Source of the DNA: Chryseobacterium joostei
GTDB taxonomy: Bacteria; Bacteroidota; Bacteroidia; Flavobacteriales; Weeksellaceae
Assembly (NCBI RefSeq): GCF_003815775.1
Contig: NZ_CP033926.1
Coordinates: 3,100,001 to 3,164,000 of the forward strand
DNA: 64,000 bases
Direction: 5' to 3'
Part shown: piece by piece, positions 17,836 to 25,824 of the stretch
Position numbering within the stretch: the first letter of the stretch is position 1
Layout: each line of letters starts with the position of its first letter
The notes under the pieces: generated by a model
What the model was told of the DNA's origin: nothing
The model's input: only the letters and a program-made list of their open reading frames with translations
Databases searched by the model: none
Made by a program: the position numbers and the translations under genes

Positions 17836-18213
17836 ATGATAGAAAATGAAATTTCAGAGATTGTTTTCAGTGCTGGAATGAAAATACATCGTACGCTTGG
17901 AATTGGACTTTATGAAAATGTATATGAAGAGTGCTTAGTTTATGAACTAAAAAATAGAGGATTGAATGTAGAAAGTCAAAAAAACATTGACATTGAATAT
18001 GAAGAATTAAAGATATCTAAAGCGTTCAGAGTAGATTTATTAGTTGAAAACAAATTAATAATTGAAATAAAAGCAGTTCAGGAGATTAATGATTATCATT
18101 TTTTTCACCTTTTAAATTATTTAAGAATAACAAACATAAAACTCGGAATGATTTTGAACTTTCATTCAATGTTATTCAAAAATGGAGTAAAACGAGTTGT
18201 AAATAAATTGTAA
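17836..18213 (+). CDS. GxxExxY family protein (PD-(D/E)XK nuclease superfamily)
   Basis: 125 residues. The name-giving motif is G24-L-Y-E27-N-V-Y30. A PD-(D/E)XK core follows: D67 in FRVDLLVENK, then E77-I-K79 in LIIEIKAV. The C-terminal HLLNYLRIT..KLGMILNFH is typical of the family. The cellular role of these proteins is not established; some occur inside rRNA intervening sequences. Here it is inserted between murC and ftsQ, preceded by nested inverted repeats, which suggests a mobile or domesticated element. An unrelated origin to the cluster is inferred. Confidence 0.85.
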   Translation: MIENEISEIVFSAGMKIHRTLGIGLYENVYEECLVYELKNRGLNVESQKNIDIEYEELKISKAFRVDLLVENKLIIEIKAVQEINDYHFFHLLNYLRITNIKLGMILNFHSMLFKNGVKRVVNKL

Positions 18214-18277
18214 AAATAATAATGTATTTACGTATTCATGAATACATTTTACATAAATACATGAATACAAAGAATGT
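18214..18277. repeat. Intergenic palindromes before ftsQ
   Basis: Contains the perfect palindrome GTATTCATGAATAC and outer TGTATTTA/TAAATACA arms, and a second ATGAATACA word. Related in wording to the other dcw spacers. Confidence 0.45.
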
Positions 18278-19255
18278 ATGAAAAATAAGTACAGAATATT
18301 AAAAATTGTTGTCACAGTAATCATCCTAGGATTGTTGCTGAGTTTCTCATTGAAGAGATTCGGCCGCCAGCAGATTACTGACAATAAGATTTCTGTAAAA
18401 ATGAATGAAAAAACTCCGGTTTACTTTGTTGATGAAAAAGATATCAGAGAGATTGTAAAAAAGGAAAACCCATCTGGAAAAGTTGGGGAGCTTAATATTC
18501 CCGCATTAGAAAAAAAGATCAATTCACTTCCTGCCGTAGACAGTGCGAATGTCTACTTAAACTTAAACGGAAAGTTGAATCTGGATATCAAGCAGAGAGT
18601 TCCTGTTTTCAGACTCAATAAAGATGGAAAAGATTTCTATGTAGATGAGAAAGGAGTTGAATTTCCTATTTCAAAAACATATTCGCATCCATGTATGCTG
18701 GTTACAGGAGATGTACGGCCGGATGAATATGAGAAACTGGCAGAATTGGTCGGAAAAATTGACAAAGATGATTTCAGCAAGAAATTCTTTATTGGAATTT
18801 CAAAATATAAAGAAAGCTACAATCTTCTGACAAGCGAAGGAAATTACCGAGTAGAGATTGGAGATTTAGATAATATTGATTTTAAAGTAAAAGGATTTAA
18901 AACCTTTGTAGAAAAATATCTGGTATATCAGGATCCTCAAAAGTACAATATGGTTTCTGTAAAATATCAAAACCAGATTGTAACCACCCTAAACCCTTAT
19001 TTCAAGGAAAACGACAGTATCCTGAAAGCAGGGAAACAGGAATTGGCTAAAGTTCCTACCTCAATGGCAACCACAAAAAAACAGGAAGCCAAGCCAAAGG
19101 CAACAGAAATAAAAAAAACAAATACAGCTTCGGCAAAACCGAAAGAAAGCGCAAAACCGAAAACACAACAAAAGGAAATAAAAAAAACAGATAAAAAAAC
19201 AACGGCCCCGGCACAGTCCAAGCCAAAGCCGAAATCAAAGGTGAAAATAGAATAA
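18278..19255 (+). CDS. ftsQ: Cell division protein FtsQ
   Basis: 325 residues. Short cytoplasmic N terminus, one membrane helix (about 7-25), a POTRA-like domain (KTPVYFVDEKDIREIV...LNIPALEKKINSLPAVDSANVYLN) and a FtsQ beta domain up to about residue 255. The last 60-70 residues are a low-complexity tail of K, P, A, T and S. FtsQ recruits FtsL/FtsB and is a central divisome scaffold. The basic tail, on the periplasmic side by this topology, is longer than in E. coli. Confidence 0.9.
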   Translation: MKNKYRILKIVVTVIILGLLLSFSLKRFGRQQITDNKISVKMNEKTPVYFVDEKDIREIVKKENPSGKVGELNIPALEKKINSLPAVDSANVYLNLNGKLNLDIKQRVPVFRLNKDGKDFYVDEKGVEFPISKTYSHPCMLVTGDVRPDEYEKLAELVGKIDKDDFSKKFFIGISKYKESYNLLTSEGNYRVEIGDLDNIDFKVKGFKTFVEKYLVYQDPQKYNMVSVKYQNQIVTTLNPYFKENDSILKAGKQELAKVPTSMATTKKQEAKPKATEIKKTNTASAKPKESAKPKTQQKEIKKTDKKTTAPAQSKPKPKSKVKIE

Positions 19256-19265
19256 TTCAGCACAA

Positions 19266-19286
19266 AGTAGGACTCAGTCCTAATTA
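19266..19286. repeat. AGGAC/GTCCT intergenic hairpin, copy 3
   Basis: TAGGACTCAGTCCTA is a near-perfect hairpin flanked by AAAG and ATTA, ahead of ftsA. It matches the copies before murE and murG. Confidence 0.5.
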
Positions 19287-19322
19287 TAGAAAAAGTAGAA
19301 AAAAATCAAATCGATATAAAAA

Positions 19323-20708
19323 ATGGAAAATCAAGAGTATTCAGTAGGTCTGGACATCGGGACAACAAAGATAGTCGCGATTGTCGGAAGAAGGAATGCA
19401 CACGGGAAAATAGAAGTTCTCGGTGTAGGAAAAGCTAAAAGTCTTGGTGTTCATAAAGGTATTGTGAATAATATTTCACAAACTATTAATTCAATCAAGG
19501 CCGCAGTTTCCGAAGCACAATCCAGTGCTGGAGTTCCTATCCGCAAAGTTACGGTAGGTATTGCTGGAAAACACATTCGTTCTCTGCAGCATTCCGATTA
19601 TATTATGCGTGAACATCCGGATAAGTTTATTACAGATGATGACATTGAAGCATTAAAAGATCAGGTCAAGAAGCTCGTTATGCTTCCTGGAGAAGAAATT
19701 ATCCATGTACTTCCACAAGAATATAAAGTAGATTCCGAAGGTGAAATTCAAGAGCCTGTAGGAATGCACGGTAAACGTTTAGAAGCTAACTTCCATGTTG
19801 TAGTTGGGCAGATGGGAAGCATCAGAAATATAGCAAGATGCGTTCGTGAAGCCGGGCTAGAAATGGAGGCCCTTACTTTGGAGCCATTAGCATCTTCCGA
19901 AGCCGTTCTTACCAAAGAAGAAAAAGAAGCAGGAGTAGCAATTGTAGATATTGGTGGTGGTACCACAGATATTGCTATCTTTAAAGATAATATCATCCGT
20001 CATACCTGTGTTATCCCTTATGGAGGCGGAATTATTACCGAAGATATCAAAGAAGGTTGTTCTATTATTGAAAAACATGCAGAACAATTGAAAGTAAAAT
20101 TCGGTTCGGCTGTGCCAGAATTAGAAAAAGACAGTACTTTTGTAACAATTCCGGGGCTTCACGGCCGTCCAGATAAAGAAATTTCTTTAAAAACCCTTGC
20201 TCAGATCATCAACGCAAGAGTAGAAGAAGTTTTGGAAATGGTTAACACAGAATTGAAAGCCTATGGAGCTTTTGAGCAAAAGAAAAAACTGATTGCAGGA
20301 ATCGTTTTGACTGGTGGTGGTTCAAACCTGAAACATCTACGTCAGTTAGCCAATTATACAACAGGTTTTGATAGCAGAATCGGTTTTGCAAACGAATATA
20401 TTGCCAACGATAAGAATCAGTACCTGAAAGGCCCTGAATTTGCTACCTCTATTGGGTTACTAATGGAGAGTTTAAAGATCAGAGATAAGAGGCTGAATAT
20501 AGATGAAGAAGTGGAACCAGTGGTAAATGAGCAGCCTAAACCTGAGACAACATCCGTACAGGCAGAAACTGTTCAGCCAATTCAGCAGGCAGTACCCGTT
20601 CAGGAACAACCCGTTTCCGATCAGAAACAGGAAAATAGAAGAGCGAAATTGACCTTTGGACAATCGCTTATGGAAAAAGTAAAAAAATTCTTTGAAGAAG
20701 TAGAATAA
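19323..20708 (+). CDS. ftsA: Cell division protein FtsA
   Basis: 461 residues, actin fold. Phosphate loops GLDIGTTKIVAIVG (N terminus) and 'VDIGGGTTDIAIF', and the adenosine motif 'VLTGGGSNLKHL'. After about residue 385 a Q/P/E-rich linker leads to a C-terminal amphipathic helix (SLMEKVKKFFEEV), the usual membrane-targeting element. It tethers FtsZ filaments to the membrane. Confidence 0.95.
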   Translation: MENQEYSVGLDIGTTKIVAIVGRRNAHGKIEVLGVGKAKSLGVHKGIVNNISQTINSIKAAVSEAQSSAGVPIRKVTVGIAGKHIRSLQHSDYIMREHPDKFITDDDIEALKDQVKKLVMLPGEEIIHVLPQEYKVDSEGEIQEPVGMHGKRLEANFHVVVGQMGSIRNIARCVREAGLEMEALTLEPLASSEAVLTKEEKEAGVAIVDIGGGTTDIAIFKDNIIRHTCVIPYGGGIITEDIKEGCSIIEKHAEQLKVKFGSAVPELEKDSTFVTIPGLHGRPDKEISLKTLAQIINARVEEVLEMVNTELKAYGAFEQKKKLIAGIVLTGGGSNLKHLRQLANYTTGFDSRIGFANEYIANDKNQYLKGPEFATSIGLLMESLKIRDKRLNIDEEVEPVVNEQPKPETTSVQAETVQPIQQAVPVQEQPVSDQKQENRRAKLTFGQSLMEKVKKFFEEVE

Positions 20709-20786
20709 AGTATAAATGATAGATGATAACGGATAATTGACTTATCCACCTTCACTCATCATTCATCAATTGTTAAAAGTATAGTT
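20709..20786. repeat. Intergenic hairpins between ftsA and ftsZ
   Basis: GGATAA-TTGAC-TTATCC is a compact hairpin, framed by AATGATAGATGATAA and TCATCATTCATCAATTG which pair imperfectly. Same style as the other spacers. Confidence 0.4.
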
Positions 20787-22700
20787 ATGGAAAATATAGG
20801 TACACAAGGATTTTCATTTGATCTACCAAAAGGGAATTCATCCATCATAAAAGTAATCGGTGTAGGAGGCGGTGGTAACAACGCCCTAAAGCACATGTAC
20901 GAAAAAGGAATTCATGGAGTTGACTTCGTGGTATGTAATACAGATGCTCAAACTCTAGATAATAACCCCGTTGCCAATAAAGTTCAGTTAGGAACTTCCA
21001 TCACGGAAGGTCTTGGAGCTGGTGCAGATCCTGAAGTAGGAGAAAAATCTGCAATCGAAAGTATTGAAGATATCAAGGCAGCTATGGGACAGAACACGAA
21101 AATGGTGTTCATCACTGCCGGAATGGGTGGTGGTACCGGTACCGGAGCAGCTCCTGTCATTGCTAAAGTAGCAAAGGATATGGGAATACTGACTGTGGGA
21201 ATCGTTACAGTTCCTTTCAGCTTCGAAGGAAAAAGAAGACTGGAACAGGCAGAAAACGGTCTGGAAAAATTAAAAAACAACGTTGATTCATTAATTGTAA
21301 TCAATAACGATAAATTAAGACAGCAATTCGGAAACCTTGGATTTAAGCAAGGATTCTCAAAAGCAGATGAAGTCTTAGCCAATGCTGCCAAAGGTATGGC
21401 AGAGGTTATTACGGGTTACTTTGATGTAAACATTGACTTTAGAGATGCTAAATCTGTACTTCAGAACTCTGGTACTGCACTAATGTCTACAGGAACAGCT
21501 TCAGGCGAAAACAAAGCAGAAGAGGCAGTAAGAAAGGCCCTTGATTCTCCATTGCTGAATGACAATAAAATTACAGGTGCCAAAAACGTACTATTGCTAA
21601 TCAGAAGTGGTGCAGAAGAGGTAACAATGGACGAAATTGGTATCATCATGGACCACATCCAGAAAGAAGCAGGAAATACTGCAGACATCATTTTTGGAGT
21701 AGGTGCTGATGAGGAATTAGGAGATGCAGTAAGTGTACTTGTTATTGCTACAGGATTCTCTAATGACAATAAGAAATTCTCTGGTCCTACAGAGAAAATC
21801 AGAATCAGTCTTAATGACAGTTTTGAAGCTCCAAAATCCTCTCCCTTTAAAACAAGAGAAGAAAGAGCATCAACTCCTGAAGCAACACATGATTTCGGAG
21901 GAAAAAACCTTTTCAGATTAGATGACGAAGACCATGATACTCCCAAGTTCAATATGAAGTCTACTGAAAAAAAAATGATTATTGAAGAAGAGGAAATCAG
22001 AACGGAAATAAAATTCTTTGATAAAGAGGAAAATACAGTAAACACACCTGAACAGGAATGGAGAAATGAAGACGAAGATGGTCAGGATGCTTTCAGCCTA
22101 TTCTCTATTGATGAAGAAGACGAAGATCCAAACGACCTGGAAATTCAGTCTTTCTCATTTGATTTTGAAAATAAAAAGGATGAGCCTCAATCAGGGAATA
22201 CATTCAACAATTCAGCTTCACAAGAAAAACCTGTTGAATTCAGCTTCTTTGTGAATGAACCTGTTAGAAATGAGCCAAAGACAGATTTTGGGCAGCCTAA
22301 AGCCGAGTTTAGTGCTCCGGTAAGCGCTGTTGTAGAGCCTACTCAAAAGATAGAGACATTCTACCAAAAAGAGGAGCCTAGAACTGAAACAAGGCCTGCT
22401 TTTGAAACCAGAACAGAAATCGAAACCCCAAAAACTGAAGAATCTGAGTTCACATTCGTGAATAAAACGATTGATCAGGACAGGGTAATAGAAAGAAGAA
22501 ATAAACTAAAAGAATTCAATTCCCGTTATCAAAGCTTTGACAGCACAAGTGAATTCGAGTCTATTCCTGCTTTCAAAAGAAAAAATATTTCGATTGACGG
22601 AACCAATGCATCAGACCAGAATATCAACACTTATATGTCTGACAACAATGGTTCTATGCAGATCAGAGAAAATAGATTCTTGAATAAAGACGTAGACTAA
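20787..22700 (+). CDS. ftsZ: Cell division GTPase FtsZ
   Basis: 637 residues. The GTPase core occupies about 15-335: GVGGGGNNALKHM near residue 24 and the tubulin signature GGGTGTG at 114-120. A very long acidic linker (about 340-590) follows, rich in E, D, P and T. A C-terminal peptide ESIPAFKRKN, which binds FtsA in other bacteria, is found near residue 590 and is followed by a further 40-50 residue tail. Much longer than E. coli FtsZ (383 residues), but a long linker is common in this phylum. Confidence 0.95.
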   Translation: MENIGTQGFSFDLPKGNSSIIKVIGVGGGGNNALKHMYEKGIHGVDFVVCNTDAQTLDNNPVANKVQLGTSITEGLGAGADPEVGEKSAIESIEDIKAAMGQNTKMVFITAGMGGGTGTGAAPVIAKVAKDMGILTVGIVTVPFSFEGKRRLEQAENGLEKLKNNVDSLIVINNDKLRQQFGNLGFKQGFSKADEVLANAAKGMAEVITGYFDVNIDFRDAKSVLQNSGTALMSTGTASGENKAEEAVRKALDSPLLNDNKITGAKNVLLLIRSGAEEVTMDEIGIIMDHIQKEAGNTADIIFGVGADEELGDAVSVLVIATGFSNDNKKFSGPTEKIRISLNDSFEAPKSSPFKTREERASTPEATHDFGGKNLFRLDDEDHDTPKFNMKSTEKKMIIEEEEIRTEIKFFDKEENTVNTPEQEWRNEDEDGQDAFSLFSIDEEDEDPNDLEIQSFSFDFENKKDEPQSGNTFNNSASQEKPVEFSFFVNEPVRNEPKTDFGQPKAEFSAPVSAVVEPTQKIETFYQKEEPRTETRPAFETRTEIETPKTEESEFTFVNKTIDQDRVIERRNKLKEFNSRYQSFDSTSEFESIPAFKRKNISIDGTNASDQNINTYMSDNNGSMQIRENRFLNKDVD

Positions 22701-22703
22701 AAT

Positions 22704-22780
22704 AATGTAACAATGTACCAATCAAATACTGTAACAAATCTGTTCATTTTATAATTGGTACATTGATATACTGTTACATT
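22704..22780. repeat. Inverted repeat between ftsZ and yqeY
   Basis: Left arm AATGTAAC-AATGTACCAAT and right arm ATTGGTACATT-(8 bp)-GTTACATT are complementary except for a small insertion in the right arm. It may act as a terminator or mRNA-processing hairpin after ftsZ. Confidence 0.55.
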
Positions 22781-22795
22781 GGTAAATTAATTAAA

Positions 22796-23242
22796 ATGAG
22801 TTTAGAAAATATAATAAGCGACGCAATAAAAACAGCAATGAGAGAAAAGGACAGAGTTGCCTTGGATTCTCTGCGTGCTGTAAAGTCCCAAATTCTTCTT
22901 TTAAAAACTGAAGCCAGAGGTGCTGAAGTTTCTGCAGAACAGGAAATTGCTATTCTTCAGAGAATGATTAAGCAACGTAAAGACTCTTTTGAACAGTTCT
23001 CTGCTCAAGGGAGACAAGACCTTGCTGAAGTAGAAGAAGCTCAAATGAAAGTAATTGAGAAGTTTTTACCAAAACAACTTTCAGCAGAAGAATTAGAAAC
23101 AGAAATTAAAACCATAATTTCTGACACCGGCGCTGAATCCATTAAGGATTTAGGAAAGGTAATGGGAGCAGCCTCAAAGGCATTAGCCGGAAAATCTGAC
23201 GGAAAAAGTATTTCCGAGATGGTTAAGAAACTCCTTTCATAA
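22796..23242 (+). CDS. GatB/YqeY domain protein
   Basis: About 148 residues from the ATG at 22796. The family pattern is clear: 'MREKDRVALDSLRAVKSQI' near the start and a C-terminal helical YqeY domain ('GAESIKDLGKVMGAASKALAGKSDGKSISEMVKKLL'). It resembles the tRNA-binding tail of GatB but stands alone; the function is unsettled. It is the usual last gene after ftsZ in flavobacteria and is followed 100 bp on by a terminator. A start at 22763 would lie in the repeat and is rejected. Confidence 0.88.
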   Translation: MSLENIISDAIKTAMREKDRVALDSLRAVKSQILLLKTEARGAEVSAEQEIAILQRMIKQRKDSFEQFSAQGRQDLAEVEEAQMKVIEKFLPKQLSAEELETEIKTIISDTGAESIKDLGKVMGAASKALAGKSDGKSISEMVKKLLS

Positions 23243-23344
23243 TGCGATCCGGGTTTCGGGTTTTGGAGTAGTTCCAAATCTCGCAAACACGTATCTCATA
23301 CCCCAACTAAGGATATACAACCTTTGCATATCGATTTGATTAAA

Positions 23345-23380
23345 GAAGCCCGGGACTTTTGAGTCTCGGGCTTCATTTTT
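23345..23380 (+). terminator. Rho-independent terminator after the dcw cluster
   Basis: GAAGCCCGGGACT / AGTCTCGGGCTTC, a 13-bp stem with one G-U pair and a TTTG loop, followed by ATTTTTG. Between the yqeY stop and this hairpin (23243-23344) I see no gene, only a small TTGGA/TCCAA hairpin. Confidence 0.8.
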
Positions 23381-23420
23381 GTGGATATTCCAGTGTGTTA
23401 TTCTGTTTTGAATAAATTTG

Positions 23421-23462
23421 AAAAAAAAGATAGCTTATTACCCTATTCGAGTAGATAATAAG
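23421..23462 (-). terminator. Candidate terminator of the 21-aa peptide unit
   Basis: On the minus strand CTTATTA...TAATAAG forms a stem with an inner CTA/TAG, followed after 5 nt by a run of eight T. The stem overlaps the last codons and stop of the small frame. Confidence 0.5.
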
Positions 23463-23503
23463 TGGCTGATTGCTTGAGGGAAAGCCTTAAATGTTTTTTT
23501 CAT
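23438..23503 (-). CDS. Candidate 21-residue peptide gene
   Basis: ATG at 23503 to TAA at 23438 in an otherwise gene-free 450-bp stretch. The peptide begins MKKTFKAFPQ and ends LLSTRIG: basic, amphipathic, no signal peptide. It has its own -7 box (TAAATTTG, 25 bp upstream) and a hairpin plus T-run at the end. I do not know the family and chance cannot be excluded for so short a frame. A leader peptide, a small membrane-active peptide or a decayed gene end are possible. Confidence 0.35.
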   Translation of the reverse strand: MKKTFKAFPQAISHLLSTRIG

Positions 23504-23528
23504 GGTCGTTTGTTTTTCAGAATCATTT

Positions 23529-23536
23529 CAAATTTA
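23529..23536 (-). promoter_or_regulatory. Candidate -7 element for the 21-aa peptide unit
   Basis: TAAATTTG on the minus strand fits TAnnTTTG, 25 bp before the small ATG. No TTG at the usual spacing, so support is partial. Confidence 0.4.
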
Positions 23537-23646
23537 ATAATTATATTTTATTATTCCTAATTTTAATTCACATTTTTATGAATATTATTAAATTATTAAT
23601 ATTCAATTAATTTTATATTGACTAATCCATTGATAGTTTTTATGTA

Positions 23647-23677
23647 TTGAACAAACGTAAAGAAATGTTTAACTTTG
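23647..23677 (+). promoter_or_regulatory. Promoter of the bacilliredoxin gene
   Basis: TTG at 23647-23649, 20 bp spacer, TAACTTTG at 23670-23677: a full match to the Bacteroidota sigma-ABfr promoter. It shows that the coding region begins downstream (ATG at 23701) and not at the in-frame TTG 23647. Confidence 0.8.
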
Positions 23678-23700
23678 TAGCGATAAAAAAAACAAAATAT

Positions 23701-24111
23701 ATGTACCCAACAGATTTAGTAATGCCTATGAAGGCTGAACTTACAGATAAAGGTTTTCAAGATTTAACATCTCCTGCACAGGTAGAAGAGGCGTTAAAGC
23801 AGTCTGGAACTACATTATTGGTTATTAACTCCGTATGCGGATGTGCTGCGGGAGCTGCAAGACCAGGAGTAGTTTACTCTTTGACTGGAGATAAAAAACC
23901 TGATCATTTAACAACTGTGTTTGCAGGATTTGATACAGAAGCTGTAGTTGAGGCAAGAAAACACCTTGCTCCATTTCCTCCAAGCTCACCTTGTGTAGCG
24001 CTTTTCAAGGATGGTGAATTGGTTCACATGTTGGAAAGACACCACATCGAAGGAAACCCTGCGGGAGCTATTGCAGCAAACCTTCAGGCTGCTTATGACG
24101 AGTACTGTTAA
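23701..24111 (+). CDS. BrxA/BrxB family bacilliredoxin
   Basis: 136 residues from ATG 23701. Active site C46-G-C48 followed by AAGAARPGV, the hallmark of the YphP/YqiW (BrxA/BrxB) family; other conserved blocks are 'MYPTDLVMPMKAELT' and 'FPPSSPCVALFKDGELVHMLERHHIEG'. In Firmicutes these proteins remove bacillithiol from oxidised proteins. Whether this organism makes bacillithiol cannot be seen here. Monocistronic, with its own promoter and terminator. Confidence 0.93.
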   Translation: MYPTDLVMPMKAELTDKGFQDLTSPAQVEEALKQSGTTLLVINSVCGCAAGAARPGVVYSLTGDKKPDHLTTVFAGFDTEAVVEARKHLAPFPPSSPCVALFKDGELVHMLERHHIEGNPAGAIAANLQAAYDEYC

Positions 24112-24131
24112 TAAACAATAAACTCAATATT

Positions 24132-24164
24132 AAACCGTTACAAAATTTGTAACGGTTTTTTTAT
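24132..24164 (+). terminator. Terminator after the bacilliredoxin gene
   Basis: AAACCGTTACAAA / TTTGTAACGGTTT perfect stem followed by TTTT. Lies 20 bp after the stop. Confidence 0.88.
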
Positions 24165-24204
24165 TTAACATTACAAAAAAATTCTCTAAACATTCAAATA
24201 TCAT

Positions 24205-24212
24205 TATATTTG
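24205..24212 (+). promoter_or_regulatory. -7 element very close to the GH3 start codon
   Basis: TATATTTG ends only 5 bp before the ATG at 24218. With the usual 4-7 bp to the transcription start, the mRNA would be leaderless or nearly so. No clear TTG upstream. Confidence 0.55.
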
Positions 24213-24217
24213 TTGGA

Positions 24218-25738
24218 ATGGCAACCAAGGCACTTTTCAATACTGTGGTCAACTGGTTCATCCGTCAAAGGATAGACCAGATTCAAAATTTCATGGATCA
24301 TCCCATTGAAACACAGAAAGGTATATTGTTTTCTCAACTGTTTCATGCAGAGGATACAGAATATGGCAAACTGCATGGATTCAACTCTATTTCAAGCTAT
24401 CAGGATTTTAAAAATAAGGTCCCTATCGTTACCTATGAAGATTTTGAACCTTATATTGAAAGGGCGCGCCAGGGTCACAAGGATGTCAGCTGGCCGGGAC
24501 TGATTAAACATTTTGCTAAATCATCGGGAACAACCAATGCAAGAAGCAAGTTTATTCCTATTTCAGCAGAAAGTCTTGAATATTGTCACATGAAGGCTGG
24601 AAAAGACATGGTTTCCATTTATGCAAACAACCATCCTGAAAATCAGCTTTTTAATTATAAAAATTTACGTCTCGGCGGAAGTTCGGAACTGTATGCTGAT
24701 TTTAACACAAAATTTGGCGACTTATCTGCTATTTTAATTGATAACCTCCCATTTTGGGTAGAAATAACCACCACCCCAAGCAAGAAAGTTTCTTTGATGG
24801 GAGAATGGGAAAGCAAACTGAAAGCAATTACCTCGGAAGTAAAAAATGAGGATGTAGGAAGTATTTTGGGAGTTCCTAGCTGGATGATGGTTCTTTTACA
24901 GCGCGTATTAAAGGAAACCAGCGTAGGAAGTATTTCTGAGCTGTGGCCTAATTTGGAGGTCTTTTTCCACGGTGGAATCAGCTTTAAGCCCTATAAGGAA
25001 CAATACAAGCAGATTATCGGAAAAAACATCAATTACTACGAAATTTACAATGCATCTGAGGGATTCTTTGGAATACAGGACAGATCCAATAGTGATGAGA
25101 TGCTTCTGATGTTGGATTATGGGATATTCTACGAGTTTATACCAATGGATCAGTTTCATTTCTCAGATCCAAAGGTAGTAAGTCTGGAGGATGTGGAAAT
25201 TGGGAAAAACTACGCTATGGTTATCACTACCAACGGCGGACTATGGAGATACCTAATCGGAGATACAGTTATCTTTACATCCACAAACCCTTTCAGGATA
25301 AAAATAACAGGAAGAACCAAGCATTATATCAATGCTTTTGGGGAAGAGCTAATGATTAATAACGTAGAATCTGCTCTTTCAAAGGCGTGTGAAAATACAG
25401 GCGCCCAGATTACAGACTTTACCGGCGCTCCGGTCTTTATGAAAAATAATGAAGGGGGTGCTCACGAATGGATCTTTGAATTCAGTCAATATCCGGATAA
25501 TCTCGATAAATTTATTGATGCTTTTGATCAGCACCTAAAGACCATTAATTCGGATTACGAAGCAAAAAGATACAACAATATGACCCTTAAAAGGCCTATT
25601 GTACATATTGCAAAAGATAATTTGTTCTATCACTGGCTTGAATCCAAAGGAAAACTTGGAGGACAGAACAAGGTACCAAGGTTAAGTAATGACAGGGAGT
25701 ATATAGAACCGCTGTTAGAACTTAATAAGTCAAATTAA
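24218..25738 (+). CDS. GH3 auxin-responsive promoter family protein
   Basis: 506 residues. The ATP/AMP-binding loop is AKSSGTTNARSKFIP near residue 106, followed by the GH3 pattern 'LRLGGSSELY', 'YNASEGFFGIQD', 'GLWRYLIGDTVIFTS' and 'GRTKHYINAFGEELM'. Plant GH3 enzymes join amino acids to acyl acids through an acyl-adenylate. Bacterial members are common in Bacteroidota but their substrates are unknown. Single gene, no operon partners. Confidence 0.9.
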   Translation: MATKALFNTVVNWFIRQRIDQIQNFMDHPIETQKGILFSQLFHAEDTEYGKLHGFNSISSYQDFKNKVPIVTYEDFEPYIERARQGHKDVSWPGLIKHFAKSSGTTNARSKFIPISAESLEYCHMKAGKDMVSIYANNHPENQLFNYKNLRLGGSSELYADFNTKFGDLSAILIDNLPFWVEITTTPSKKVSLMGEWESKLKAITSEVKNEDVGSILGVPSWMMVLLQRVLKETSVGSISELWPNLEVFFHGGISFKPYKEQYKQIIGKNINYYEIYNASEGFFGIQDRSNSDEMLLMLDYGIFYEFIPMDQFHFSDPKVVSLEDVEIGKNYAMVITTNGGLWRYLIGDTVIFTSTNPFRIKITGRTKHYINAFGEELMINNVESALSKACENTGAQITDFTGAPVFMKNNEGGAHEWIFEFSQYPDNLDKFIDAFDQHLKTINSDYEAKRYNNMTLKRPIVHIAKDNLFYHWLESKGKLGGQNKVPRLSNDREYIEPLLELNKSN

Positions 25739-25790
25739 AGTCTTAAAAAGCGTTTACTTCCATTTTTATTGATAGAGTACGCTAAAAATA

Positions 25791-25822
25791 AAACCCGCAG
25801 TTAAAATTTAACTGCGGGTTTC
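25791..25822. terminator. Bidirectional terminator
   Basis: AAACCCGCAGTT / AACTGCGGGTTT perfect 12-bp stem with A-rich and T-rich flanks. Serves the GH3 gene (plus) and the lipoprotein gene (minus). Confidence 0.85.
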
Positions 25823-25824
25823 TC

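Noticed and set aside
21461..22045. 194-codon open frame on the minus strand within ftsZ
   Set aside because: A Ser/Phe/Ile-rich antisense shadow of ftsZ with no family features or promoter.
12389..22795. CRISPR-like array in the repeated dcw spacers
   Set aside because: The repeats are dispersed, not tandem, differ in sequence, and no cas genes are present.
23647..23700. TTG start giving the bacilliredoxin 18 extra residues
   Set aside because: That TTG is the upstream half of a full promoter whose -7 box lies inside the would-be extension.
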